A stretch of DNA of 10,863 bases from CAYUWG01 sp964448285 (lineage in GTDB: Bacteria > Bacteroidota > Ignavibacteria > SZUA-365), in contig CAYUWG010000101.1 in the NCBI GenBank assembly GCA_964448285.1, positions 1 to 10,863 on the forward strand. Direction: 5' to 3'. This document shows positions 1-6,538 of this stretch, piece after piece. The notes under the pieces were generated by a model. The model worked only from the letters and a program-made list of their open reading frames with translations. It was not told the DNA's origin and ran no database searches. The first letter of the stretch is position 1. Each line of letters opens with the position of its first letter. The position numbers and the translations under genes are program-made.

Positions 1-422
1 GATTCCTTGTCTTCGACGATCACTTCGTAGAGGTATGCTCCGGATTCCATATTCAGCGAACGGTAGGAGAGATCGTAGTGTGAAGGCGATACCGTGCTTT
101 CAAACGCGATACGCTCGATGGAACGGGTCCACGTTTCTTCCTTCATCCGCGTGCCCTCCTCATTCGAAACGACGATCGTGACCGAGTAACCCGCGACGTA
201 CAATTCCTCTTTCTTCACGAAGGTGATGATGTCGAACGGAACCTGGACATAGACATCGACGCGCGATGAGACGCCGTATTCATCAGGAGCGGGGAAGACG
301 AGCGCATCGACAAAAAACGCTTGCGCACGACCTGCTTTCACATGGAGCGGCTGATATTCTTCCTGCGCAAAGATCCCAGTAGTGATGAGAAGGGCAAGGC
401 CGATCGTGAACGGACGTTTCAT
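1..422 (-). CDS. GWxTD domain-family exported protein (N-terminal part, runs off left edge)
   Basis: The visible 140 residues begin with a signal peptide: MKRP, then a hydrophobic stretch ending near Ala19-Gln20. This implies export to the periplasm or outer membrane. What follows resembles the N-terminal beta-rich half of GWxTD proteins: a segment reading FFVDALVFPAPDE, then SSRVDVYVQVPFD, then VKKEELYVAGYSVTI, and near the edge a YEVIVEDKES-like strand. The GWxTD motif that names the family lies in the C-terminal half and is outside the window, so assignment rests on the N-terminal pattern only. Function of the family is unknown; it is common in Bacteroidota, Chlorobiota and relatives. The ATG overlaps the rimO stop codon as ATGA, with no Shine-Dalgarno sequence visible upstream, so translation is probably coupled to rimO. 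It is the last visible gene of the five-gene minus-strand operon. Confidence 0.72.
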   Translation of the reverse strand, partial: MKRPFTIGLALLITTGIFAQEEYQPLHVKAGRAQAFFVDALVFPAPDEYGVSSRVDVYVQVPFDIITFVKKEELYVAGYSVTIVVSNEEGTRMKEETWTRSIERIAFESTVSPSHYDLSYRSLNMESGAYLYEVIVEDKE

Positions 423-1738
423 GCGTGAAGCGGGATTGTGACGGGAACAGCGTAGAGATCGAATTCCATAGCTGACCGAATAGTAACATCGCAGAACGTC
501 CCGCGCAATGGCGACTCAGGAAATGCACCGAGCGGGATCAGGACTTCGTTATCGACCTCCGGCGCATCGGCTTCTGATCGTCCGACAACGTGATCGCCCT
601 CAATGCGTTCGAGAAGGACGCGTATCGTTTTTCCAACCAGGTCCTGGTTCGACTCGAATGAGATGCGTTCCTGAAGGGCCATGATTTCCGAGCGCCTCCG
701 ACGCTTTTCTTCCTCATCGACGGTATCACCCAAGACGAAAGCAGATGTATGGTCCTCGACAGAGTACGTGAAAACGCCAAGCCGGTCGAAGCGCGTCTCT
801 TCGACGAATCGATAGAGTGCCTCGAAATCTTCCCGTGTTTCGTTCGGGTACCCGACGATGAGCGTCGTTCGCAAGGTCAGATTGGGAATGCACTCACGCA
901 TCCGCGCGATCAAGTCCTCTGTCGCTCTGCGCGTGATTCCACGACGCATCGATCTGAGCACGGAGTCCGAAGCGTGTTGAACCGGCATATCGATATAGTT
1001 ACAGATGTTCGGTCGCTCGCGGATGACGTCGAGGACATCGAGAGGGAAGTGCGATGGAAATGCGTACATCAGCCGGATCCATTCGATGCCTCTGATGTCC
1101 GAAAGTTGTTCGAGGAGATATCCAAGGCTCTGCTCGCCGTAGAGATCGAGACCGTAGTATGTGGTGTCCTGCCCGATGATGACAAGTTCCTTCACGCCGG
1201 TTTCCGCGAGAAACTTCGCTTCGTGTACGACTTCTTCCATGCGCTTCGAGATATGCTTTCCGCGCATGAGGGGTATTGCACAGAATGAGCAGGGGTGGTC
1301 GCAGCCTTCGGATATTTTCAAATAAGCCGTATGGGATGGAGTGGTGAGGTGGCGCTCGCCTAATAACTCCTTGCGGTAGTTCCCGCCAAGCTCTTCGACG
1401 ATTCTCCGGAAATCCGTCACGCCGAAGAAGCGATCCACCTCCGGAATCTGTTCGGCAAGCTCTGTGTGATATCTCTCGGAAAGACAGCCGGCCACATACA
1501 GTTTCGAAAGCTGGCCGCTCTTCTTCATCTCGGCTGCTTCAAGAATCGTATTGACCGATTCCTCCTTGGCCGCATCGATGAAGCCGCACGTGTTGATGAT
1601 GAGAATATCACTCTCACCCGGCGAGTCACTCAGTCGCAGGTTGTTTGCATCGAGTTGGCGCATCAATACTTCAGAGTCAACGACGTTCTTCGAACAACCG
1701 AGTGTAATGATAGAGATGGTTTCCTGCTTTCTTCTCAT
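419..1738 (-). CDS. rimO: Ribosomal protein S12 methylthiotransferase RimO
   Basis: A radical SAM enzyme that methylthiolates an aspartate of ribosomal protein S12. The 439-residue length is normal for RimO. The N-terminal UPF0004/MTTase domain carries the three cysteines that hold the auxiliary Fe-S cluster: Cys15 (TLGCSKN), Cys51 (NTCGFI) and Cys85 (AGCLSER). The radical SAM core has the CxxxCxxC motif at Cys146, Cys150 and Cys153 (GCDHPCSFC). A TRAM domain follows at about residues 365-436. The 'SEGCDHPCSFCAIP' and 'TLGCSKN' wording favours RimO over the tRNA enzyme MiaB. The start chosen is the ATG at 1738, which overlaps the kdsB stop by one base (TGATG). An upstream in-frame extension to 1912 exists, but it lies inside kdsB and adds residues foreign to the family. 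Only a weak purine-rich stretch (GAAGAAAGAA) precedes the start, so coupling to kdsB translation is likely. Confidence 0.96.
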   Translation of the reverse strand: MRRKQETISIITLGCSKNVVDSEVLMRQLDANNLRLSDSPGESDILIINTCGFIDAAKEESVNTILEAAEMKKSGQLSKLYVAGCLSERYHTELAEQIPEVDRFFGVTDFRRIVEELGGNYRKELLGERHLTTPSHTAYLKISEGCDHPCSFCAIPLMRGKHISKRMEEVVHEAKFLAETGVKELVIIGQDTTYYGLDLYGEQSLGYLLEQLSDIRGIEWIRLMYAFPSHFPLDVLDVIRERPNICNYIDMPVQHASDSVLRSMRRGITRRATEDLIARMRECIPNLTLRTTLIVGYPNETREDFEALYRFVEETRFDRLGVFTYSVEDHTSAFVLGDTVDEEEKRRRRSEIMALQERISFESNQDLVGKTIRVLLERIEGDHVVGRSEADAPEVDNEVLIPLGAFPESPLRGTFCDVTIRSAMEFDLYAVPVTIPLHA

Positions 1739-2487
1739 CACTGTTCTTTCTTCAGAAAATCCAGCACGGCGGGAATATCCTCCGGGACATCCACCGAAGG
1801 ACGCGGCGTTGTACTCACGATCTCGACGTGTATGTGCAGGCCCGACTGCAGAGGGCGGAGTTGCTCCAAGCGCTCCAAAGCTTCCAACGGACTTGCCGGC
1901 AGAGTATGCCATCGTAAAAGAACTTCACGGGGAAAGGCGTAGAGACCGACGTGCCGTAAGAAATTTTCCGTGACGGGTTCGCCCACGTCGGTGAATGGAA
2001 TCGGTGAACGAGAGAAGTAGAGAGCTCGTCCATCATGCGCCACGACAACCTTGACGATGTTTGGATTCGCCATGTCACTTAGCGAAGTGATCGGCGTTGC
2101 GGCGGTACCGATATCTCTGTCCCGGTGTTGAAGCAATGGTGAGACCGTTGCATCGATCAAGGCCGGTTCTATCAGCGGTTCATCGCCCTGCACGTTCACG
2201 ATGAAACCCGCTTCGATACTGCGTGCGACGAAGGCGACGCGTTCCGTCCCGCTGGCGAGATTACTCGGAGTGATGAGCGCTTCACCGCCGAAACACGCGA
2301 CCGTATCCGCGATGCGCGTATCATCGGTCGCGACGATTACCCGCGAAGCGAGTCGGGACTTCGAGCAACGTTCCCAGACATGTTGGATCATCGGCTTCCC
2401 GCCAATATCGGCGAGCGGTTTACCGGGGAAACGCGTCGATGCGAAACGCGCCGGGATAACGATCACGATGGTGTGATCACGAACCAT
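1738..2487 (-). CDS. kdsB: 3-deoxy-manno-octulosonate cytidylyltransferase (CMP-Kdo synthetase)
   Basis: Activates Kdo with CTP to CMP-Kdo, the sugar donor for the inner core of lipopolysaccharide; acts in the cytosol. The 249-residue protein has the family landmarks in order: the nucleotide-binding loop IPARFASTRFPGKPL (residues 11-25), VATDD (52-56), NVQGDEPL (98-105), FSRSPIPF (158-165), HVGLYAF (179-185), SPLEALERLEQLR (199-211) and a VDVPEDI motif near the C terminus (232-238; usually VDTPEDL). The ATG at 2487 is chosen because it places the first beta strand as in other KdsB proteins and lies 1 nt after the stop of the upstream gene. A TTG at 2496 would add only three residues. No clear Shine-Dalgarno sequence is seen. 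It is sandwiched between the ceramide genes and rimO, which is informative because both Kdo-lipid A and sphingolipids are outer-membrane lipids. Confidence 0.96.
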   Translation of the reverse strand: MVRDHTIVIVIPARFASTRFPGKPLADIGGKPMIQHVWERCSKSRLASRVIVATDDTRIADTVACFGGEALITPSNLASGTERVAFVARSIEAGFIVNVQGDEPLIEPALIDATVSPLLQHRDRDIGTAATPITSLSDMANPNIVKVVVAHDGRALYFSRSPIPFTDVGEPVTENFLRHVGLYAFPREVLLRWHTLPASPLEALERLEQLRPLQSGLHIHVEIVSTTPRPSVDVPEDIPAVLDFLKKEQ

Positions 2488-2488
2488 T

Positions 2489-3613
2489 TCAGCCAAGCGC
2501 TTTATCGAAAACGCGATATGTCTTGTACAGCTCGGCGTTCATGAGCTTCGCCCCGCGGTTCATCATCACATTATCCTCCAGAACCCACGAGGCTTCTCCG
2601 CGGTGAATGCCATACGATCCCGCTCTGCGCAGGGTCTCGTAATAGAGAACGGAGTCGATGCCTTTTCCGCGATGCTCGGGAAGAATACCGAGCACGAGGA
2701 TGCGCGCGAGCGAAATTTTCTTCGAGCCTGTCAACATGCGCAGAGCGCCGGGTATCAGCCATCCTCGCTTGTTATGGATGAGCAGTTCGTTGAGATCGGG
2801 AAGACTCAACGCGAAGCCGACCGCCTCGCCGTTTTGTTCCGCGAAAAACACGAGCCGCTTATGGTTGGACACGACTTGAACCATGTCCTTTGCAAGAGTA
2901 TTGAACTCCGCGTCGGTCATGGCGACCGCACCCCAGTTCTTTTCCCACGCTTTGTTGTAGATATCACGAACGAGGGCTGCTTCTTCTTCCAATCTCTTGA
3001 AGTCGAAGTCCCGTACTGTGACACCGTACCGCTCGCGAACGATTGCCTGGCCTCGTTCCAGCTTTGGCGTCAAGACCTGCTCGGCGCGAAGGAGGTATGC
3101 ATACATATCCTTCGTCTTCACGAAGCCATGCGCTTCGATAAGACGCTGATAGTAGCGTGGATTATAGACCATTAAGAACGTCGGTGGATATTCGAAGCCA
3201 TCGATCAGCAGGCCGATGTCGTCATTCGTCGATGGATTGACGGGACCGCGAAGAACGTCCAGACCCTGTGCCTTCACCCAATCCGATGCGGCGATGAAGA
3301 GTGCATCGGCAACGCTTTGATCGTCAATGCACTCGAAGAAGCCGAAGAAGCCGATTTTGTCGTCGTGCTCTATGTTATGGTTGTCGTTTCGGATTGCAGC
3401 GATGCGTCCGACCGCTTCACCATCCTTGTATGCGATGAAAAGCTGAATCGCAGCGTGCTGGTAGAACGGATTCTTCTTCGTGTCGAGAACCTTTCGGCGA
3501 TCGTAAAGAAGTGGCGGTACCCAGTTCGGTTCATTGCGATAGAACTTCCATTGGAGCTTGATGAATTTTTCCCGCTCCGATCTCGATGCGACAGGACGAA
3601 TAACTACCGACAT
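2489..3613 (-). CDS. bcerS: Bacterial ceramide synthase-like GNAT/YghO-family acyltransferase
   Basis: A 374-residue protein of the large GNAT-type family that includes E. coli YghO and the Caulobacter ceramide synthase bCerS, which transfers an acyl chain to the amino group of 3-ketodihydrosphingosine. Landmarks: FIKLQWKFYRNEPNWVPPLL (residues 17-36), KKNPFYQHA (46-54), GRIAAIRNDNHN (69-80), GFFGFFECIDD (88-98), and the family signature LRGPVNPSTNDDIGLLIDGF (121-140). The C-terminal half has the GNAT acyl-thioester loop RGKGID (315-320), where Asp320 sits in the place of the usual last Gly/Ala, and a strand-helix tail ending at YKTYRVFDKAL. No signal peptide or membrane segment is evident. 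The start lies 1 nt after the spt stop, so the two are probably translated together. The family assignment comes from sequence pattern; the ceramide role rests mainly on adjacency to spt and the nearby cerR. A generic N-acetyltransferase is the alternative. Confidence 0.82.
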   Translation of the reverse strand: MSVVIRPVASRSEREKFIKLQWKFYRNEPNWVPPLLYDRRKVLDTKKNPFYQHAAIQLFIAYKDGEAVGRIAAIRNDNHNIEHDDKIGFFGFFECIDDQSVADALFIAASDWVKAQGLDVLRGPVNPSTNDDIGLLIDGFEYPPTFLMVYNPRYYQRLIEAHGFVKTKDMYAYLLRAEQVLTPKLERGQAIVRERYGVTVRDFDFKRLEEEAALVRDIYNKAWEKNWGAVAMTDAEFNTLAKDMVQVVSNHKRLVFFAEQNGEAVGFALSLPDLNELLIHNKRGWLIPGALRMLTGSKKISLARILVLGILPEHRGKGIDSVLYYETLRRAGSYGIHRGEASWVLEDNVMMNRGAKLMNAELYKTYRVFDKALG

Positions 3614-3614
3614 C

Positions 3615-4808
3615 TTATTGGATCACGCCTAATTTTTTTCCGATGTCACCGCAAATCTCAAGGATGCGGTCGAGCTGTTCCTTCTCGTGCGTTGCCATGA
3701 AACTCGTACGCAGCATCTGCATCCCCTGCGGCACACCCGGGCTGATGAACGCATTCGCGAACACCCCGGCATCGAAGAGTTCCTTCCAGAAAACGAACGT
3801 CTTCATATCCTCGCCGATGATGACCGGAACGACTCCCGTCTGTCCCGGAATGACGGTGAAGCCCAAGCGCGTAAAACCGTCACGCATGTAGTTGGCGTTT
3901 GCGACGAGCTTATCCACCAACTCCGGATGCTCCTCCAGAATGTCGAGCGCTGCCATTGCCGCTGCAACACTCGACGGCGTCGGACTTGCGCTGAAGATCA
4001 ACGCAGGTGAGTGATGCTTGATGTAATTGATCACGGCACGCTCTCCGACAACGAATCCCCCGAGGCTCGCGAAAGTTTTGCTGAACGTCCCCATCGTCAG
4101 ATCGACTTCATCGACAAGTCCGAAGTGGCTCGCCGTCCCGCGACCGCCATCGCCGATAACGCCCGTGGAATGCGCATCATCGATCATGACGCGCGCATTG
4201 TGTTTCTTCGCTATTGCGACTAACCTCGGCAGGTCAACGATCTCTCCCGTCGTACTGAAGACGCCATCGGAAACGATGAGCTTCGGCTTGTCCGCCGGAA
4301 GCGTTGCGAGAAGGCGTTCGAGGTCATCCATGTTGTTGTGCTTGTATCGTTCGAAGCTCGCGAATGCGCCTTTCGCCATGAGGTTTCCCGCAACGATACA
4401 TGCATGGTTGTCTTTATCGGAAATGACAAACTCGCCCCGCTGCACGAGAGTCGGAATGATGCCTTGTGCCGTTTGGTATCCGGTCGAAAAGAGCAGGCAG
4501 GATTCTTTGCCGAGAAATGCCGCGAGTCGTTCCTCCAACTGATTGTGCAGGAGAACCGTACCGGTCAGGTAACGTGACCCGGAACAGCCTGTCCCATATC
4601 GATCGATGGCATCTTTACTCGCTTGCTTGACGCGCGGGTGAGCAGTCAATCCCAAATAATTGTTTGATCCCGCCATAATCACCTTTCGACCCTCGATGGT
4701 GACAACCGGCCCTTCGTTTTCTTCGATAGCCCGGAAGTACGGGTAATATCCCAATGCTTTTACTTCGTCAGCGCGTGTGAACGCCCTGCATTTGTCAAAT
4801 AAGTCCAC
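3615..4808 (-). CDS. spt: Serine palmitoyltransferase (alpha-oxoamine synthase family)
   Basis: A PLP-dependent enzyme that condenses L-serine with a long-chain acyl thioester, releasing CO2 and giving 3-ketodihydrosphingosine, the first step of sphingolipid synthesis. The 397-residue protein is full length and soluble. It begins with a segment typical of Bacteroides-type SPT (GYYPYFRAIEE, residues 20-30). It then has MAGSNNYLGLT (45-55), YGTGCSGSRYLTGT (71-84), the PLP-stacking His135 (DNHACI), Asp210 and His213 of the IDDAHSTG motif, and the Schiff-base Lys244 (GTFSKTFASLGG). The start is GTG at 4808, supported by an AAGGAG ribosome binding site 5 nt upstream. KBL (glycine C-acetyltransferase) and BioF are close relatives with the same catalytic residues. 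Adjacency to a ceramide-synthase-like gene and a divergent CerR-like reductase is the main reason for choosing SPT. It is the first gene of the minus-strand operon. Confidence 0.88.
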   Translation of the reverse strand: MDLFDKCRAFTRADEVKALGYYPYFRAIEENEGPVVTIEGRKVIMAGSNNYLGLTAHPRVKQASKDAIDRYGTGCSGSRYLTGTVLLHNQLEERLAAFLGKESCLLFSTGYQTAQGIIPTLVQRGEFVISDKDNHACIVAGNLMAKGAFASFERYKHNNMDDLERLLATLPADKPKLIVSDGVFSTTGEIVDLPRLVAIAKKHNARVMIDDAHSTGVIGDGGRGTASHFGLVDEVDLTMGTFSKTFASLGGFVVGERAVINYIKHHSPALIFSASPTPSSVAAAMAALDILEEHPELVDKLVANANYMRDGFTRLGFTVIPGQTGVVPVIIGEDMKTFVFWKELFDAGVFANAFISPGVPQGMQMLRTSFMATHEKEQLDRILEICGDIGKKLGVIQ

Positions 4809-4813
4809 GCAAA

Positions 4814-4819
4814 CTCCTT
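4814..4819 (-). promoter_or_regulatory. Ribosome binding site of spt
   Basis: On the minus strand AAGGAG lies 5 nt before the GTG start of spt. It decides the start, since the initiation codon is not ATG. The downstream genes of this operon lack comparable sites, which fits strong loading at the first gene and coupling afterwards. Confidence 0.8.
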
Positions 4820-4877
4820 AATGAGTGTTTTCGACGGTGTGAACGATGAATGATTTTTATCCTGAACAGGCGTGTGA

Positions 4878-4885
4878 TATGTTTG
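4878..4885 (+). promoter_or_regulatory. Candidate Bacteroidota-type -7 promoter element for cerR
   Basis: TATGTTTG matches the Bacteroidota -7 consensus TAnnTTTG exactly and lies 86 nt before the cerR ATG. A T-rich stretch (TGATTTTTA, 4851-4859) is at about the right distance for a degenerate -33 element, though it lacks a clean TTTG. A single 6-base-informative match can arise by chance, so this is a suggestion only. It would give a leader of roughly 80 nt that contains the dyad at 4896-4913. Confidence 0.25.
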
Positions 4886-4895
4886 GTACCGCGTT

Positions 4896-4913
4896 GCCGG
4901 GAGATGCTCCGGC
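4896..4913. repeat. Short inverted repeat in the spt-cerR divergent region
   Basis: GCCGG and CCGGC are separated by 8 nt, and a further G-T pair is possible in RNA, giving a 6-bp stem with a 6-nt loop. It sits between the two divergent genes, upstream of cerR. It could be an operator for a dimeric regulator or a leader hairpin. There is no T-run, so it is not a terminator. Confidence 0.35.
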
Positions 4914-4971
4914 GTGCCAATATAGGCGACATGCCGCGAAATCCCATCACACTACGGATACTCACAAAACA

Positions 4972-5955
4972 ATGATTGCAAGCATTACGGGAGCAACCGG
5001 CTTCATCGGCAGCCACGTTGCTGACAGGCTATTGGAGAGAGGATACCGCGTGCGGGCACTCGTTCGCAAGACCAGCAACCTTCGATGGTTGAAAGACAAA
5101 CCCGTGGAGTTGATCGAAGGTGATATCCGTGATGCCGGTTCGCTCGAATCGTTCATTCGCGGCGCCGATTACGTCTATAACATCGCCGCTGTCGTCAAAG
5201 CCCGTTCATGGGATGAGTACTATGAAGGGAATGTTCTTTCAACACGGAACATGCTGAAGGCTTCGCAGCAGTTTGCGCCGAATATCAAAAAGTTTCTTCA
5301 CGTCAGTTCACAAACTGCAACCGGTCCATCATACTCCCTGACTGAACCGGTGAACGAAGAAACGCCTTGCCGACCGATTACGCGTTACGGTCGCAGCAAA
5401 TTGGAAGCGGAGAACGAAGTCAATGCGTTCGCCGAACGTTTGCCGGTGACCATCGCGCGTGCACCCGCAGTGTACGGACCACGTGATACCGAAGTCTTCA
5501 TCTACTTTCGAACGGTCTATAAGCATTTGAATTCCATGATCGGATTCAACGACAAGCGCGTCAGTCTCCTTCACAGCGACGACCTTGTGCGCGGGATGAT
5601 TCTTGCCGCCGAGTCTGAGTTCGCTGCGGGGAAAACGTATTTCATCTCGAGTGAGGAATATTACTCGTGGCCGCAAGTTGGGAAGCTTACCGCAGCGATC
5701 ATGAAGAAATGGTACGTGACGGTGCGCGTACCGCATTTCATCGTCTATTTCATTGCGGCGATCGCGCAAACCATCGCTGCGATGCAACGGAAAGCGGCGA
5801 CGCTCAACATCGAGAAGGCGCGGGACATCACGCAGCAATACTGGGTCTGCGATACATCGAAAGCCGTGCACGAACTCGGTTACCGGCAGGAATTGAGCAT
5901 CGAAGAAGGGATTCGAAACACCGTCGCATGGTACGAACAGCAGGGATGGCTCTGA
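4972..5955 (+). CDS. cerR: Ceramide reductase-like extended SDR (NAD(P)-dependent epimerase/dehydratase family)
   Basis: A 327-residue extended short-chain dehydrogenase/reductase. In Caulobacter the homologous CerR reduces the 3-keto group of the N-acylated sphingoid base to give ceramide. The N terminus has the Rossmann loop TGATGFIGSH (Gly7, Gly10, Gly13). Then come an acidic GDIRD (50-54), NIAAVV (70-75), the catalytic serine region VSSQT (111-115), and the catalytic pair Tyr139 and Lys143 (YGRSK). RAPAVYGPRD (163-172) is the usual substrate-domain entry. A hydrophobic stretch at about 253-274 may dock the enzyme on the membrane, which suits a lipid substrate. The ATG at 4972 is chosen because it starts right at the first beta strand; an in-frame ATG at 4846 would add 42 residues unlike the family. 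No clear Shine-Dalgarno sequence precedes it. The gene is divergent from spt. The SDR fold is certain; the ceramide role is inferred from context. Confidence 0.82.
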   Translation: MIASITGATGFIGSHVADRLLERGYRVRALVRKTSNLRWLKDKPVELIEGDIRDAGSLESFIRGADYVYNIAAVVKARSWDEYYEGNVLSTRNMLKASQQFAPNIKKFLHVSSQTATGPSYSLTEPVNEETPCRPITRYGRSKLEAENEVNAFAERLPVTIARAPAVYGPRDTEVFIYFRTVYKHLNSMIGFNDKRVSLLHSDDLVRGMILAAESEFAAGKTYFISSEEYYSWPQVGKLTAAIMKKWYVTVRVPHFIVYFIAAIAQTIAAMQRKAATLNIEKARDITQQYWVCDTSKAVHELGYRQELSIEEGIRNTVAWYEQQGWL

Positions 5956-6534
5956 TCAGCGGTAGAGGCGCTGCGATTCGATGAACGTTTTCACCGTCCA
6001 GGGAACGAGATAGTGAATGGATTTTCCCGCTCGCACACGCTCACGAATATCGCGCGATGAAACGTCGATCAACGGCATGACGAAGGGTTGAGCTATGCTG
6101 CCGAATGCGTGCACATCGGGCGTGAGAGTGTGGCCCGGTCGCATTGCGACGCCAATCGAAACGAGTGAGCATAACTCATCGGGATTCTTCCACTTATGAA
6201 ATTCTGAAAAAGTATCCGCACCCATGAGCAGGGTAAATGCGTCGCCGATATGCCTGCTCTTCAAATGCTTTACGGAATCGATCGTATATGAAACGCTGCT
6301 TTGCTGAATCTCAAACGGCTCACAACTGAACCTGTCGTGATCGCTGATCGCGAGTTCGACCATCTCAAGCCGAAGATTTGCGTCGAGCATTGCATCCGCT
6401 TGTTTGAACGGGGAAATGAAGGCCGGGACGAAGAGCACTCGGTCAAGCGCAAGCTCCTGTCGCGCTTGTTCGGCTAAGATCAAGTGGCCGATGTGAGGAG
6501 GATTGAACGTCCCACCGAAAATGCCGATGCGCAT
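5956..6534 (-). CDS. nadD: Nicotinate-nucleotide adenylyltransferase
   Basis: Adenylates nicotinate mononucleotide with ATP to form deamido-NAD in NAD biosynthesis. The 192-residue length is normal. The N terminus shows the nucleotidyltransferase signature GGTFNPPHIGH (residues 7-17) with the HxGH catalytic motif at His14-His17. The middle has SYTIDSVKHLK (82-92) and GADTFSEFHKWK (105-116), and the second ATP-binding motif SSRDIR (159-164; usually SSTxIR) follows. The ATG at 6534 lies 4 nt downstream of the DUF2064-like gene, so the two are probably co-transcribed. No Shine-Dalgarno sequence is seen in CCTTAGCAGATATCTGAGCG upstream. Its stop codon abuts that of cerR, which converges from the other side with no spacer. 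Confidence 0.95.
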   Translation of the reverse strand: MRIGIFGGTFNPPHIGHLILAEQARQELALDRVLFVPAFISPFKQADAMLDANLRLEMVELAISDHDRFSCEPFEIQQSSVSYTIDSVKHLKSRHIGDAFTLLMGADTFSEFHKWKNPDELCSLVSIGVAMRPGHTLTPDVHAFGSIAQPFVMPLIDVSSRDIRERVRAGKSIHYLVPWTVKTFIESQRLYR

Positions 6535-6538
6535 TCGC

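Noticed and set aside
749..1288. 179-codon plus-strand ORF opposite rimO, and similar ones opposite bcerS and spt
   Set aside because: They are antisense frames of well-supported genes with low-stop codon bias and show no domain or start signal.
1739..1912. N-terminal extension of rimO into kdsB
   Set aside because: The extra 58 residues lie wholly within kdsB in another frame and have no RimO similarity; TGATG at 1736-1740 is a natural coupled start.
2488..2496. TTG start for kdsB overlapping the bcerS stop by 8 nt
   Set aside because: It adds only three residues, has no better ribosome binding site, and ATG at 2487 fits the family N terminus.
3615..3640. Seven-A run near the end of spt as a programmed slippage site that would fuse SPT to bCerS
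   Set aside because: Reading either shifted frame gives a stop within a few codons, so no fusion would form.
3615..4808. Glycine C-acetyltransferase (KBL) or BioF as the identity of the PLP enzyme
   Set aside because: Catalytic residues are shared by all these families, but the N-terminal wording resembles Bacteroides-type SPT and the two neighbouring ceramide genes fit SPT; no threonine dehydrogenase or biotin genes are near.
4846..4971. Upstream ATG of cerR adding 42 residues
   Set aside because: SDR proteins of this type start right before the Rossmann strand, and the extension is histidine-, cysteine- and proline-containing sequence without family match. The region is better explained as promoter and leader.
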